NCBI GenBank assembly: GCA_006176705.1 | Contig: QRFJ01002298.1 | Coordinates: forward strand, 62,001-126,000 | From: Cocos nucifera | Taxonomy: Eukaryota > Streptophyta > Magnoliopsida > Arecales > Arecaceae | Length of the DNA: 64,000 bases | Reading direction: 5' to 3' | Shown here: piece after piece, positions 1 to 12,169 of the stretch | Layout: every line of letters starts with the position of its first letter | Numbering within the stretch: position 1 is the first letter of the stretch | The notes under the pieces: model-generated | Seen by the model: the letters and a program-made list of their open reading frames with translations, nothing else | Databases searched by the model: none | What the model was told of the DNA's origin: nothing | Made by a program: the position numbers and the translations under genes

Positions 1-2999
1 GCAATCGTCGAAGAAGTAGATAAGCTCCTCAAAGTCGGATTCATCCGAAAGGTTAATTATCCGACCTGGGTCTCAAACATGGTCCTCATCAAAAAGACGA
101 ACAACAAGTGGAGGATGTACATTGACTTTAAAAAGTTGAACAAGGCCTACCCGAGAGACAGCGACCCCCTATCCAGGATTGATCAATTAATGGATGCGAC
201 CTCGGGCCACAAGCTCCTCACCTTATGGATGCCTTTTTCAGTTATAATCAGATACGGATGGCACCTGAGGATGAAGAGAAAACCACATTCATCATTGATT
301 GTGGTCTATATTGTTACAAGGTCATGCCTTTGGACTCAAAAATACAGAGGCAACATACCAGCATTTGGTCAACAAGATCTTCAAAGAGCAGATCGACCAC
401 AACATGGAGGTGTACATGGATGACATGTTCATCAAAAGTTAAGCTTCTACAGACCACCTCACTAATTTTGAAGAGACCTTCGATGCACTCAGGAAGCACA
501 AGATAAAACTAAACCTGACCAAGTGCGCCTTTGGTGTGACTTTCAAAAAATTTCTAGGGTTTGTGGTGTCGAGGTGCGGGATTAAAATAAACTCCGAAGA
601 AAATTTGGGTCATTCAGGAGATGATTGCTCCAAAAATGATCAAAGAAGTTCAACACCTGACTGAAAAAGTGGCATCCTTAAATTGCTTTATTTCAAGATC
701 GACTAAACGATGTATGTCCTTCTTTCGAGTTCTCACAAAATCAAAAAACTTCTGCTGGACGGTGGAGTGCCAACGGACGTTCAAGGAGCTTAAAAACTAC
801 CTCAGCTCACCCTCACTACTAGCAAAGCCCAAACCTAGAGAAAAATTATTCTTGTACCTAGCAGTCTCTCCGGTGGCCCTAGCGGCAGTCCTGATCAAGG
901 AAGAAGTAAAGATGCAGCGATCAGTCTACCACGTAAATCGGATCCTGAGGGATGCAGAGACCAGATACTCTAGACTAGAAAAATTGACTTACTCTCTTTC
1001 AATTGTTGTTAGAAGACTTCGATCTTATTTTTAGGGGCACACCATAATGGTCCTCACAGACTAATTAATAAAAGCAATCCTTCATCGAATTGATGCTTTC
1101 GAAAGAATCGCAAAATGGATAATCAAGCTCACGGAGTTCGACATCAACTATCGACTCTTACCATTGATCAAGACCTAGATATTGATAGATTTTGTGTTAG
1201 AATGTACCATTCAAGTTGAAGTCGAGCTTGAACAAAACGAGATCGACACCCTACTATTGCGGCCGAACCTCTCCGAGAAAAGTGTCAACCTTTTCGAAGG
1301 CTTTTGGGCTCTGCACGTGGATGGTTCGTCCAACTCCATTGGAGCTGATGTGGGGTTGGTCTTGGTCAGCCCCGAGGAAGTCATCGTCGAGTATGCGCTA
1401 TGCTTTGAATTCCCTACGACTAACAATGAGATTGAATATGAAGCGCTGATCGTTGGATTAAAAATAGCAAGGGCATTGAAAATAGATCGGCTTCAAGTCT
1501 ACAGTAGTTTTCAATTGATGGTCGACCAAGTTAATGGCAGCTATGAAGCGCGGGAGGAAAGCAAGATGAAATACCTTGAAAAAGTGAAGGATTTGACTTC
1601 GGCCTTCGGTAGTTTTGACATTCGATAGATTTCAAGGATAGAAAATGCAAGAGCCGATCTTCTCTCTAAGTTGGCCACTTCAGTTCCAGTCGAACTGTCC
1701 AAAGAAGTATTTTTGGAGACTCTGAAGTGCCCAAGCCTAAAGGAATCCCAGATCGTTCTACATATAGTGTTTGAGCTGAACTGGATTAACCTGTTGGTCA
1801 CCTACCTCAAGGAGGGAGTCCTTCCTCATGACCCGAAAGAAGCTCGAAAACTTAGGAATCAAGCCTTTTGATACATTTTGTATGAGGATAGGTTGAATAA
1901 GAGGTCGTACTCACTACCGCTGCTAAGATGTCTTTGACCTTCAGAGGCCGACCTCGCATTGTGAAAAGTGCACGAGGGACTTTATGGAAGTCTTGTAGGA
2001 GCCAGGTCTCTATCACAAAAACTACTTTGGCAAGGATACTATTGGCCGACCTTGTTTCATGATTCCATGAATTATGTTAAGAAATATGACCGCTGTCAGA
2101 AAAATACAAACGTACAAAGACAGCCGATCTTCAAGCTTACTCTGCTAAGTGCACCTTGGCCATTTGTGCAATAGGGAATGGACATACTTGGTCCTTTTTT
2201 GATGACGTCCGGATAGCGAAAGTTCCTCCTAATCGTGATTGACTATTTCACCAAGTGGATCGAAGCCGAACCACTAGCAAAGATTTTTAAGGCCAAGGTA
2301 TAGGACTTCATCTGAAAGTCGATAGTCTATCGATTTGGTCTGCCCCAAACTCTCATAATCGATAATAGGCGATAGTTCATTGGGGCGAGGTTCGTCGAGT
2401 TCTGTGAAAATCTAAACATCTTCCATCACTTCACATCGATAGCTCATCTACAGGCCAATGAAAAAGCTGATGTGACCAACCGAACTCTTCTGCAAGGCAT
2501 CAAGATGAGGCTCAATAAAGCAAAGGGGGCATGGGTGGACGAACTCTACCACATCCTCTGGGTGTACCAAACTACACAAAGATTGTCGATTGGAGAAATA
2601 TCATTCGCCTTGGCCTTTAGCATGGAGGCAGTCATTCCGATTGAACTTAAGCTTCCGTCAGTACAGATCGTGGCCTTCAACGAGCAGCATAATCCATAGA
2701 ACCTCAGAGTTAACCTCGATCTGCTGAAAGAAAAAAGGGAGGAAGCCCACATCCGGATGGCAGCCTATAGACAGAAGGTGGTCCGATACTACAACTCCAA
2801 AGTTAGAAGTAAGACATTCAGAGTGGGGGACTTAGTGCTTCGGTGAGTCACCGTCTCTCAGCCTCAGAGCCAAGAAAAGCTCGCCCCAAATTGGGAAGGC
2901 CTGTATGAAGTGGTGGAGGTCGTCCGGCCCAAAACTTATCGTCTGAAGGAGCTCGGAGGAATAATACTTCCACGACCTTAGAACTTAAAAAATCTGAGG
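1..2999 (+). pseudogene. decayed Tat pol: RT, RNase H, second RNase H, integrase
   Basis: Remnant of a Ty3/gypsy polyprotein. RT motifs include KWRM.IDFKKLNKA near 110-150 and a YMDD box at 413-424 (YVDD in the better copies). A first RNase H follows at about 660-1200. The second RNase H at about 1290-1690 keeps its first Asp (1320-1322) and the NNEIEYEAL block, but YSDSQ has become YSSFQ, so one catalytic Asp is lost. Integrase spans about 1960-2560. Its zinc finger has lost the second His (GSLVGA instead of GSHAGA) and the first Cys (KYDRCQ instead of KCDRCQ), and the catalytic Glu region reads NEKADVTN instead of NGEAEVTN. The reading frame is broken repeatedly, so this cannot encode active enzymes. 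Confidence 0.92.
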
Positions 3000-3059
3000 A
3001 TGTATTACCAGTGATCTTTCTTCAATAAAACTTCTTTATTTTAGCATTATTATTTTTTG

Positions 3060-3510
3060 GTGCAAGGATTATGTGATGATAGGAAAGAAACGATCGAAAG
3101 TGGCCATTTTAGAAATAGGAGGAGAACCTCATCCTAACATGAGCAAAGTCAAAGGCCTCGTTCATTTTAGACGAGATGGGGGGAGAAGCCCTGACAATGG
3201 CCCTTATGTGCCTCCACAGCCCATTAGAAAAAGAAAGAGAATCTCATCCTATTGCAAGCAAAGTTGAAAGCCTCATTCGTTTTAGATGAGATGGGAGAGA
3301 GGCCCTGACAACGGCCCTTATGTGTCTCCACAGTCTGTTAGGAGCAGGAGGAGAACCTCATCCTAATGCGAGCAAAGTCAAAGATCTCGTTCATTTTAGA
3401 TGAGATGGAGGGAGAGGCCCTGACAATGGCCTTTATGTGCCCCCACAGTCCATTAGGAATAGGAGGAGAACCTCGTCCTAACATGAGCAAAGTCAAAGAT
3501 CGAGCTTCAA
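3060..3510 (+). repeat. tandem array (i), about 115-bp unit, 4 copies
   Basis: The phrase CTCATCCTAA or a close variant recurs at 3128, 3243, 3357 and 3472, a spacing of 114-115 bp. Each unit carries GAGCAAAGTC, a GAGATGGGGGGAGAG block, a TGTGCCCCCACAGCC block and TTAGGA-AGGAGGAGAACC. The same unit recurs downstream of pol in element B (41760-42950 and 59940-61080) and once, inverted, in element D (about 12040-12180). It lies in the non-coding part between integrase and the 3' LTR. Confidence 0.88.
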
Positions 3511-4870
3511 AGTCTATGTCAACAGGAGATAAGATCTCCTTCAACCTCGACTACTTGAGATAAGATCTTTCCTGAGGAGCTCAACCTTCAACCTCGGCTG
3601 CTGAAGATAAGATCTTCTCCGAGGAGTTCAACCTCAACTGGAGATGAGATCTCTTCCAAGCCTCAACTTCAACTTCAACCTCGATTGGAGATAGAATCTC
3701 CTCCGAGCTTTTTCATCGTCAGGAGATAAGATCTCCTCCAATCTCGGCTACTGGAGATAAGATCTTTCCTGAGCTCTACCTTCAACCTCGACTGCTAGAG
3801 ATAAGATCTTTCCCAAGGAGCTCAACTTTCGACCTCGACTGCTGGAGATAAGATTCTCCCCCGAGGAGCTCAAAACTTCAATCTTGACTTTTTCGAGGAG
3901 CTTTAACCTTCCATCTCAATTGTTGGAGATAAGATCTCCCCTAAGGAGCTCAACCTTCGACCTCGGCTGTTGGAGATAAGATCTCTTCTGAGGAGCTCAA
4001 CCTTCCACCTTCTACTGAAGATAAGATCTCCTCTGAGAAGCTCAATCTTTGATCTCGGCTGTTAAAGATAAGATCTCCTCCTGAGGAGCTCAACTTCAAC
4101 CTCGACTTGGAGATAAGATCTCCTCTGAGGAGCTCAACCTTCAACCTCGGCTGGAGATAGGATCTCCTCCAAGCTTTTTCATCGTCAAAAGATAAGATCT
4201 CCTTCAACCTCGACTGCTGGAGATAAGATCTCTCCCAAGCTCCATCTCCAACCTCGACTGCTGGAGATAAGATCTCCTCCGAGCTTTACCTTCAACCTCG
4301 ACTGTCGGAGATGAGGTCTCCCCTGATCCTCTACGTTAACAGGAGGTAAAATCTTCTTCAACTTCGACTGCTCCAGAGTCTATGTCGATAGGAGATAAGA
4401 ATCTCCTTCAACCTCGATTGCTAGAGATAAGATCTCTCCCAAGCTTTATCTTCAACCTCGACTATCGGAGATAAGATCTCTCCTAAGCTTCTTCATCGTC
4501 AGAAGATAAGATCTCCTTCAACCTCGGCTACTAGAGATAAGATCTTTCCCGAGCTCCATCTTCAACCTTGGTTGCTGGAGATAAGATCTCCTTCAAGCTT
4601 TATCTTCAACCTCGACTGTCAGAGATAAGATCTCCTTCGAGCTTCTTCATCATCAGGAGATAAGATCTCCTTCAACCTTGGTTGCTGAAGATAAGATCTC
4701 CCCCAAGCTCCACCTCTAATCTCGACTGCTGGAGATAAGATCTCTCCCAAGCTTTACCTTCAACCTTGGCTATCGGAGATGAGATCTCCTCCAAGCCTCT
4801 ACATCAATAGGAGATAAGATCTCCTTCAACCTTAACTACTGAAGAAAAGATCTCCCTTGAGATTTGATCT
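3511..4870 (+). repeat. tandem array (ii) of short palindromes GGAGATAAGATCTCC, about 33 copies
   Basis: About 33 imperfect copies of a 32-60 bp unit. The core GGAGATAAGATCTCC is an inverted repeat with 6-bp arms and a 3-base centre. The linkers read roughly CTCAACCTCGACTGCT. The array sits between pol and the polypurine tract. The same core builds the arrays in elements A (29453-30835) and D (12170-13835), and short stretches in B. Function unknown. Confidence 0.9.
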
Positions 4871-4962
4871 GAGCTGGTGTAGAGCCTTGAAGAGGACTTT
4901 GATAGTCATCCCTTTTTGTACTCCCTTCTTTCAAATTTTGAACTTGAGAGTGGGAGGACTAG
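4871..4962 (+). other. pre-LTR segment with polypurine tract
   Basis: The segment upstream of the LTR contains GAGAGTGGGAGGACTAG directly before the LTR. It matches GAAAGTGGGGGGGTTAG before the B-type LTRs and is the expected plus-strand primer of an LTR retrotransposon. Confidence 0.75.
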
Positions 4963-5903
4963 TATTGGGGATAAACTTTTCTCCCACCGAAGTTCGATCT
5001 GGTGCCTAGCCAAATGCAATTGATGATCATGGAAGAGCTTCGATCGAAAATTCTCTCTCCAGCAGTCAAACTCCTCCAGCGGTCAAACCCAACCGAACTC
5101 CTCTAACGGCCGACCTCCAGGAGCCAAACTCCTTTCGGATTACTTCTACAGTTGGACTCCTTCAGGAGCCGAACTCCTTTCGGATTGCTCCTACGATCGA
5201 ATTCCTTCAGGAGTCGACCTCCTTCTGGATTGCTCTTGCAGTCAGATTTCTTCAGAATTTGGACTCCTTCTAGACTTCTCCTCTGGTCGAACTTCTTCAG
5301 GAGCCGGACTCCTCCCAAACATCTTTGGTCGGACTTCTATAGGAGCCGAGCTTCTTTCAAAATTCTTCTTCAGTCGGATTTCTAACGAAAGTCTGAACTC
5401 CTCTGGAGTCGATGTACGTCAAAGTTCTTCATCCCCCCATGCGGCCTCGGGCAGCTCGATGTTAGGCGACTGCGGTCGTCACTATCAGTCCGTCGCATGC
5501 GACAGCAGTCTGTTATCGAGCGGCGATGGCTATCACCATTAATCTGCTATAGATTGTGCTACAAGCGGTGCCTCCCTCCGTGACTGACTCCACCAGACTT
5601 CGAGCGGCTTGCTATCAGGCAGTCGCAGCTATCACCATCAATCCGCTATAAGCTCCATCTATAAAAGGAGACTCTCTAGATACGATTTTTCTAAGCTCTC
5701 CTCTCCCCCTCTAAAAACTTTATCGAACTTTCTCCTGAGTACTCCATTTCTATTGACTAGAAGAGCCGACTTGATCATCGGAGGGTCCTACCAAAGCCAC
5801 CATCATCGACTTCAGATGAAACTTTATTTTACAGGTCACCGACGATGATCTCATCCTCCTCCACTCCAGCTCAGTCCAGCATCAACCAAATTCTACACCA
5901 ATA
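4963..5903 (+). repeat. 3' LTR of element E1 (941 bp)
   Basis: Starts TATTGGGGATAAAC (family consensus TGTTGGGG) and ends CTACACCAATA (consensus CCAACA). The U3 part, 5080-5400, is an irregular C-rich repeat of GGAGCCGAACTCCTTTCGGA. A TATA box, TATAAAAGG, lies at 5660-5668. The R/U5 part carries the conserved family phrase GACTTGATCATCGGAGGGTCC near 5770-5790. Confidence 0.88.
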
Positions 5904-8042
5904 ATTATAATAATACATGGATAATAAAAAAATATTTAATATCTATACAGTCTGTTAAGTATAATGTACATATTTAATAAATACCTAAGTTAGATTATGT
6001 CATAGATGTCTATTTTTGACATTATAGACTTAGTCATCTTGATAAAAATAGGATAAACAGGTTAGCTTGAGAGAAAAATCTTGACATCTATGATTGTGAA
6101 TCATTAATAGCCTGTGAGTCTTATCTTCTTGGAAAGATGACAAAGTCATCTTTTAATAAAAAAGATGAAGGAGTCGATAAAGTTCTAAGTCTCATACATA
6201 GTGATGTATGTGGACCTATGAACTTAAGTGCCAAAGAAAGATATTAATATTTTATTACAGATGACCTATTATGGCATGGATGCGTCTAGCTTGAATCATT
6301 TAAAATATTCAAATGATTCAATAATTAAATAAAAAAATAAACTAAAAATGATATTAAAACTCTTCGATCAGATCAAAGAAGTGAATACTTATCCAATAAG
6401 TTTGTGATATATCTTGGAGAGAATAGGATTCTCTCTCAATAAATTTTTTTTTGGAACATAGTATATCTGAAAAAAGAAGTTAAACTTTGTTAAACATGGT
6501 TTAATCCATGATAGGGTTCACTTGTCTACCTATTTTAAGGTTGTGCTGTTGTGACTACTAGTTTTACTCTAAAAAATATCGAGTAAATATATTGTAATGA
6601 CTCCATATGGGATATGGATCGAGCATAGACCTAGACTCTCTCATCTTCGAATTTGGAGCTGATTAGCCTATGTCAAAGATTTGCATATAGATAAACTTAG
6701 GTCCTGTTCCAATAGATATTTAAGGATTATTAATTCTACCATGCTGAAGAATATAAAATGTTCATCAGTAGAAGGGCATTCTTTTTGAAAAGAAGTTTCT
6801 TAGAGAAGGAACTGATGCCTGTCAAGTTAAACTTGGGAAAGTTTGAGTGGTAGAAATAAACTAACATAATCTAGTAAACCTACAGAATTAGATTTGATCA
6901 GATCAAATTCAGAGCCCATTAAAGTAGTATCTTTAAGGAGATCCAATAGAGTATCATATTAGCTGGACAGATACTTTAGTATCTTGATCCGGAATGGCAA
7001 TCTTGTTAAGCTCAATGAGAACAACAAGGATCCGATCATCTATAGGAATGCAATACAGTAATCTGACTCTGAGAAGTGGCTTGGAGCCACATAATCCAAA
7101 ATTGAAGTCCATGAAAATCAATAGTGTGTGGATACTAGATGATTCACCTGAAGGAATAAAATTCATTGAGTGTGAATGAATTTTCAAAAGGATCAGAGTA
7201 GCATAGATGGGAAGGTAAAGACTTGTAAAGTTCTTTTGGCTATTATCTCAGTTTTGGAACATACGTTTTTAATGTATGCCTTTGTTATGAACAAAGATAA
7301 ATCCTGCATTTATAAATAGGCAAAATATTCTGTAGTATTATTCCTTGTGTTATCTATGGATGAAATTCTCTTAATCAGGAATGACATTCCAGCATTACAA
7401 GGGATAAAGGTTTGGCTGTCATATAATTTTTCATGTTCAAAATCAGATATGGTATACTCACTAAGATATTGAGTAGATACCAATCTGATCTAAATAAGGA
7501 TCAATGAAAGATTGTATAGACAATCCTTATGTATTTGAGAAATACAAAGATCTAGTGACTCAAATATGAAAATACTGACTTAAAACATGTGGATATTTTA
7601 ATTTCAGTCAGAATAAGATAACAACAAGAGAATATCGAATCATACCTAATTATAGAAGCAATCTGCTAGAAAGGTTCCAAGCAGGATACTTTAGCCTATT
7701 AGTTAGTGATGTAGAGTACATCGTGGCATATGATGCTGCCATATAAGCTGTATAGTTGTTGAGACTCATTAGCAGATTGGGAGTGGCACCGTCCATCGAT
7801 AGTTCAGTTCTATTGTAGCACTGGAGTCATAGCTTAGGCTAAAGAACCGAAGGACCAGCATATTCTACATCACTACCATCTTTAATTTTAGATCAGGATG
7901 ACGTCGATTTTTGGAAGATCGATGAAAATGAAAAACTTGACTGACCAATCTGCTAAGACTATGGAACTAAGAAGTTCTATGAACTCAAGTGAAAGATAGG
8001 ATATTTGATATCATTCTGATTGACTTTAGTCTAAGTGAGACA
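5904..8042 (+). pseudogene. decayed Ty1/copia pol: integrase, RT, RNase H
   Basis: A degraded copia polyprotein can be read through many stops. Integrase: SCESYLLGKMTKS near 6110 and HSDVCGPMNLSAKERY at about 6197, then IKTLRSDQRSEYLSNKF and TPYGIWIEHRPRLSHLRIW near 6600. RT: DPIIYRNAIQ and SDSEKWLG near 7030-7080, then MDEILLIRNDIPALQGIKVWLS at about 7353-7420, where YVDD has decayed to SMDE. RNase H: AEYIVAYDAA and LLRLISRLGVAPSID at about 7710-7800. The order INT-RT-RH is diagnostic of Ty1/copia. A PPT-like CTAAGTGAGACA precedes the LTR at 8043. Gag and protease are not visible; the Tat element E1 probably interrupted the 5' side. Confidence 0.85.
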
Positions 8043-10803
8043 TATTGAAAAATATATCCTAAAATCAGTCATCTAAGTGGTAGATGATTAAAATTAGTAT
8101 ATGAATTATCTAATAATAATAGTTATTTGGTTGGTTCATCATAAAAGTTTTATCTTTCTTAAATGAACTCCTAAATTATGATGAAGTTCTTAGAACCATA
8201 ATCAATCGATAAAGAAGGATTTATTGAATAGTTCTAAAATTGTTCACGATCAAATGATAAGTTATTAATAAAGATAATAACTTATCGAGTATAGATCGTT
8301 GTATGCCATATGCATTAGTTGTCCTTGTAATCAAGTAGTATGGAGATACTAGTATGACATTCAGGTGAGATGTAGGAGTACATCTGTACTAAACGTGATC
8401 AATGTAGCACTCTACTATCAAGAGTAGTTAGCTAAGACTAATGGATATAAGTGTTCCTCCGATCTAAGATCACCATGGTGACTTGCAAGCAACTCACTAT
8501 ACTTTGATGTCGGACTGCTTGTATTTTTAATATAGATTTAAAAGATTTTTGGATACAATCAAGTACTTATGAAGTCAGTGTGTGAGTCAAGATGGGATTA
8601 ACCACTCTTGATTAGTTTCAGAAAGAGAATGATTCATTATATTTCAATTTAGCAAAATTAAGACCTGGATAATCCTCGTAAGGAGTCACGAAATTTGCAA
8701 AATTTTGAGATACAATAGAGATAACTTATATGATTATTTGACAGCATACTTGAAGTCATCTTGAGCATTATTAATCATAGGGATGAATTATACAGTAATC
8801 ATGGATCAGGGTTCTAAGAATATTGCTTTGCATATATTTGACCTATCTGGATGTTGAGAATCATTGCTAGATGGTTACTTTGATTGATACAAAAATTGAT
8901 TTTTATGCTATCGGCTTAGATTCGAGCATATAGGATCATACACATAAGAGGTTGTAATCTAATCATATGGTTAATCAATGATTAAGAATCATTCTAAGAT
9001 CAAATATTCAATGCGATTGATATTTGACCTAATGTAAGTGTTATAGAAGGATCGATTAGCAATTGGATTGCTAATTGGCTTAATTTAATTAAATAATCAG
9101 ATTGAGATCAAGTCTAATTGAGATCAAGTCTAATTAAATTATATTTAATTAAAATTAATTTAAAATTAATTAGATTAATTTTAATTAATTTATTAGATAA
9201 GCCAATTATAAGAAAAAAATAATTTTTAGTTGGACTAGGATTTGAGTGCACCTAATTTTTAATTAAGTTAGAATTTAAATTAGAATTAAATATGATTTAA
9301 TCTAATTTAATTAGACTTTTAGTTGGACTAGGATCATCTTTAATTAGGTTGTATTTAATTTGGTTTGAATTATGTTCAAAATAGTTTTGACATAGTCAAA
9401 TAAAAAAGTCTAAGTTAGACTAGGACTCTCACTCCTTCCTCACTCCAATAAAAGTCAATGCTCATGTTTTATTTTTTGATCTTTTTGTGATGTTCTCCAT
9501 GCCAATAAGAGCTTCTCCATGCACCAAATATCTGAAGAGATTAATTAAAATTTGATTTGATCAAATTTGGTAAGTGGTTTGGTTTTGTTTTCTTTTGAAA
9601 GAGTCCTAATTCTCCAAAACATGCACCTTCTTTCCTTATGAAATTTTTTCTCCATGCCTCCTTTCCTTTGTGCACTTATTTTCTTTGGTTTTCCATGTGG
9701 ATTCCTAATTTTCACACTCAAAAAATGAGGAAGGCATGTAAGAGTTGGATGCCTCCTAAAACTCCTCCTTGGTCTTCTTTTAAGACTAGGTTTTGACCTA
9801 GTCTTCCATACATATAAAGAAAGGATGCCTCCTATCAGGTTTAGGACGTGTAGAACCTGAAAAAATTATGAAAAAACCAAAAAAAAAGAAGAAGACTTGG
9901 AGGTTTGGGACACCAAATTTCTTAAAGAAAAGGTCTTCATCAAGACATCAAATGTTGATGTCTTAAAGGGACAAAGGTAAGAGAAGATTGTCTTATCTTT
10001 ATTTTTTTTTTAAGTACTTTTTTTTAATTTATTTTATGTAATTTTTATATGATAAAAATCTAAGAGAGAGAGAGAGAAAGAGGGTGCGGGGATCTGTGCT
10101 CCAAGGTGTTGAGGCATAGTGATCTTTTTGGACATGATCTGATCGATCATGTTTTGACGAGAGACGAAGAAGAGAAGAAGGTCTTCTCTTAGGATTTATT
10201 TGAAAACCCTTCTTCTCCATAGTTTGTAAGATTTTTCTATGAGAAAAATTAGAGAGTGTGAGATCTAAAAATATGAAAAAAGACTAGGGGAGAAGGTCTT
10301 CCCTTATCCTAGCATAAGGATGTTTTTAGAACATCAATCGTTGATGTCCTAAAAGACAAGATTTATCTTCTCTTAGGACTCTTTTCTAATGTATTTAATT
10401 TTTGAATTTTGGAAGATCCAAAGGTTGAATTTCTCTTCTAATCCTCCTCTTATTCTTTATCTCTTGAAATATCCAAGAGATCCAAAAAATAAATTTAGAT
10501 TAACCATCTAAAGGGATCTATGAGAAGTTAGCACTTCGAGCGAATCTTCGTTCGATGAACCTTCAATTTTGTTGTAGCCTCGTGTGGATCATCTATAAAG
10601 GTTGGATGCGTATGCGGCTCCAAAGATAATAACAAAAATCAACCACGAAGTTTTTGACCCATGCAAGGTAAGAGATTTGATCTTTTCTCTCATCTAGTGT
10701 GATCTAGATTTCAGATCTAGAATCATTTTAGATCTAGAGTATTGATTTGATCAATATCAAACTCTTTTATTTTCAGATTTAGAATGTATTATGACATGTT
10801 ATA

Positions 10804-10808
10804 GGTCA
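10804..10808. repeat. target-site duplication of element D, left copy (GGTCA)
   Basis: GGTCA lies directly before the LTR terminus TGTTGGTGC and is repeated at 16149-16153 directly after the other LTR. Confidence 0.9.
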
Positions 10809-11881
10809 TGTTGGTGCAGAAACTGGTCATCGCCGGAGGTAGCCAGAGTGGGGGCCGCTGAGGTCATCGTTGGGGACCTGCAAAATAAAGTTCCGTTCGG
10901 AGCCGGTGGGGGGTGGCTCCGGTAGGACCCTCCGACGGTCAAGTCAGTCTTTGGCCAACAGGAATGGAGTGCTCGAAATGAGTTTTGGAGCTTAGAGAAG
11001 AAGAAGAGAGCTCTGAGAGATTAGAGGTCAGAGAGCTTAGCCTTAGCGTATCGGGAGGGTCCTTTTTATAGCGGAGCTTAATGGTGACAACTACAGCCGC
11101 GTGCTGATGGGCCGCTCGAGGTTCGGTAGAATCAGTCTCACGGGATGGTGCCGTGTGCGGGCCGTGTGCGATGGATTGATGGTGATAGCCATCGCCGTCT
11201 GACAATGGGTCGCTATCGCCTACGGCGGACTAATGATGATGGCTGCAGAGCTTGCGGCGGACTGATGGTGATGGCTGTAGAGCCAGCCGAATAAAGGGTT
11301 GAAGGCCTTCATCGTGTGCATATTTCGGAGGAGTTCGGGCTCCTGAAGAGGAAGATAGGAGGGAGTTCGGCTCCCATAGGCGTTTGGCTGGAGGTATGTA
11401 GCTAAGGCTCGTTCGCTGAAGAGTTCGACCGCTGAGGATCCGAAGCTCGGCCGTTTGAGAGTTCGATCGGCTGTTGGACTTCGGCTGAGGCTTGGACACT
11501 TGAGAGTTTGGTAGGAGCTCGGTCGGCTGAAGTTCAGTGAGGGCGATCGCTGAGGAGTTCGACCGAGTGATGATCGCTTGGGGAGTTCGGCCGAGGGGGC
11601 GACCGCTGAGGAGTTCGGCCGAGGGGCGACCATTGAGGAGTTCGACCGAGTGACGACTGCTTGGGGAGTTCGGCCGAGGGGGCGACCGCTGGGGGATTCC
11701 GCTAAAGCCCGGCCGCTTGGAGTCCAAGGAGCTCGGTAGCTACCTAGTTCGGGCTGCTGGAAGAAGCTCGGCCGCTGGAAGTTCGGCTGAAGCCCGTCTG
11801 CCGTAGCTCTTCTGCGGCTATCGGTTGCATTAGGCCGGGTATCGAGCTAGACTTTGGCTGGAGCGGGATTTATCCCCAACA
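10809..11881 (-). repeat. 3' LTR of element D (1073 bp)
   Basis: On the plus strand it starts TGTTGGTGCAGAAACTGG and ends TTTATCCCCAACA. This is the reverse complement of the family pattern TGTTGGGGATAAA...CAACA. The TATA box TATAAAAAGG appears as CCTTTTTATA at 11061-11070. The U3 part, 11340-11800, is a G-rich irregular repeat of GAGTTCGGCCGAGGGGGCGACCGCTGAG. Confidence 0.92.
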
Positions 11882-12169
11882 CTAGCCCCCCCACTCCCGA
11901 GTTCAAAAATCGAAGGAAGGGAGTGCAGGAAAGACGACTGCCGAAGTCTTCCTCTGAGCTCTGTGCTGGTCTGGGTCGAAGCTCGGGGGAGATCCCATCT
12001 CTAGCTTGAAGTTGATACAGTTGCTTTATCTAGCCAAGGTTGATGCTTGCGTTAGGACGAGGCCTTCGACTTTGCTCACGTCAGGATGAGGTTCTCCTCC
12101 AGTTCCTAACGGGCTGTGGGGGCACATGCGGGCCGTCATCCAAGCCTCTCCCCCCATCTTATCTTTTGT
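11882..12169 (-). other. PPT and pre-LTR segment of element D, with one inverted array (i) unit
   Basis: CTAGCCCCCCCACTCCCGAG at 11882-11901 is the reverse complement of the polypurine tract. Further in, 12040-12169 contains one inverted copy of the 115-bp unit (CTTTGCTCACGTCAGGATGAGGTTCTCC and GGGCTGTGGGGGCACATGC blocks). Confidence 0.75.

Larger units (their letters stand above)
1..5903 (+). mobile_element. Tat-lineage Ty3/gypsy element E1, 3' part
   Basis: The window opens inside the reverse transcriptase of a Ty3/gypsy element. RT, RNase H, second RNase H and integrase remnants follow in order, then two tandem arrays, a polypurine stretch and a 3' LTR ending at 5903. The order RT-RH-second RNase H-INT and the LTR start place it in the Tat lineage, the same family as the elements at 24320 and 35674. 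The 5' LTR, gag and protease lie upstream, so no target duplication can be tested. Many stops and frameshifts show it is old. It probably inserted into the copia element that continues at 5904. Confidence 0.93.
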
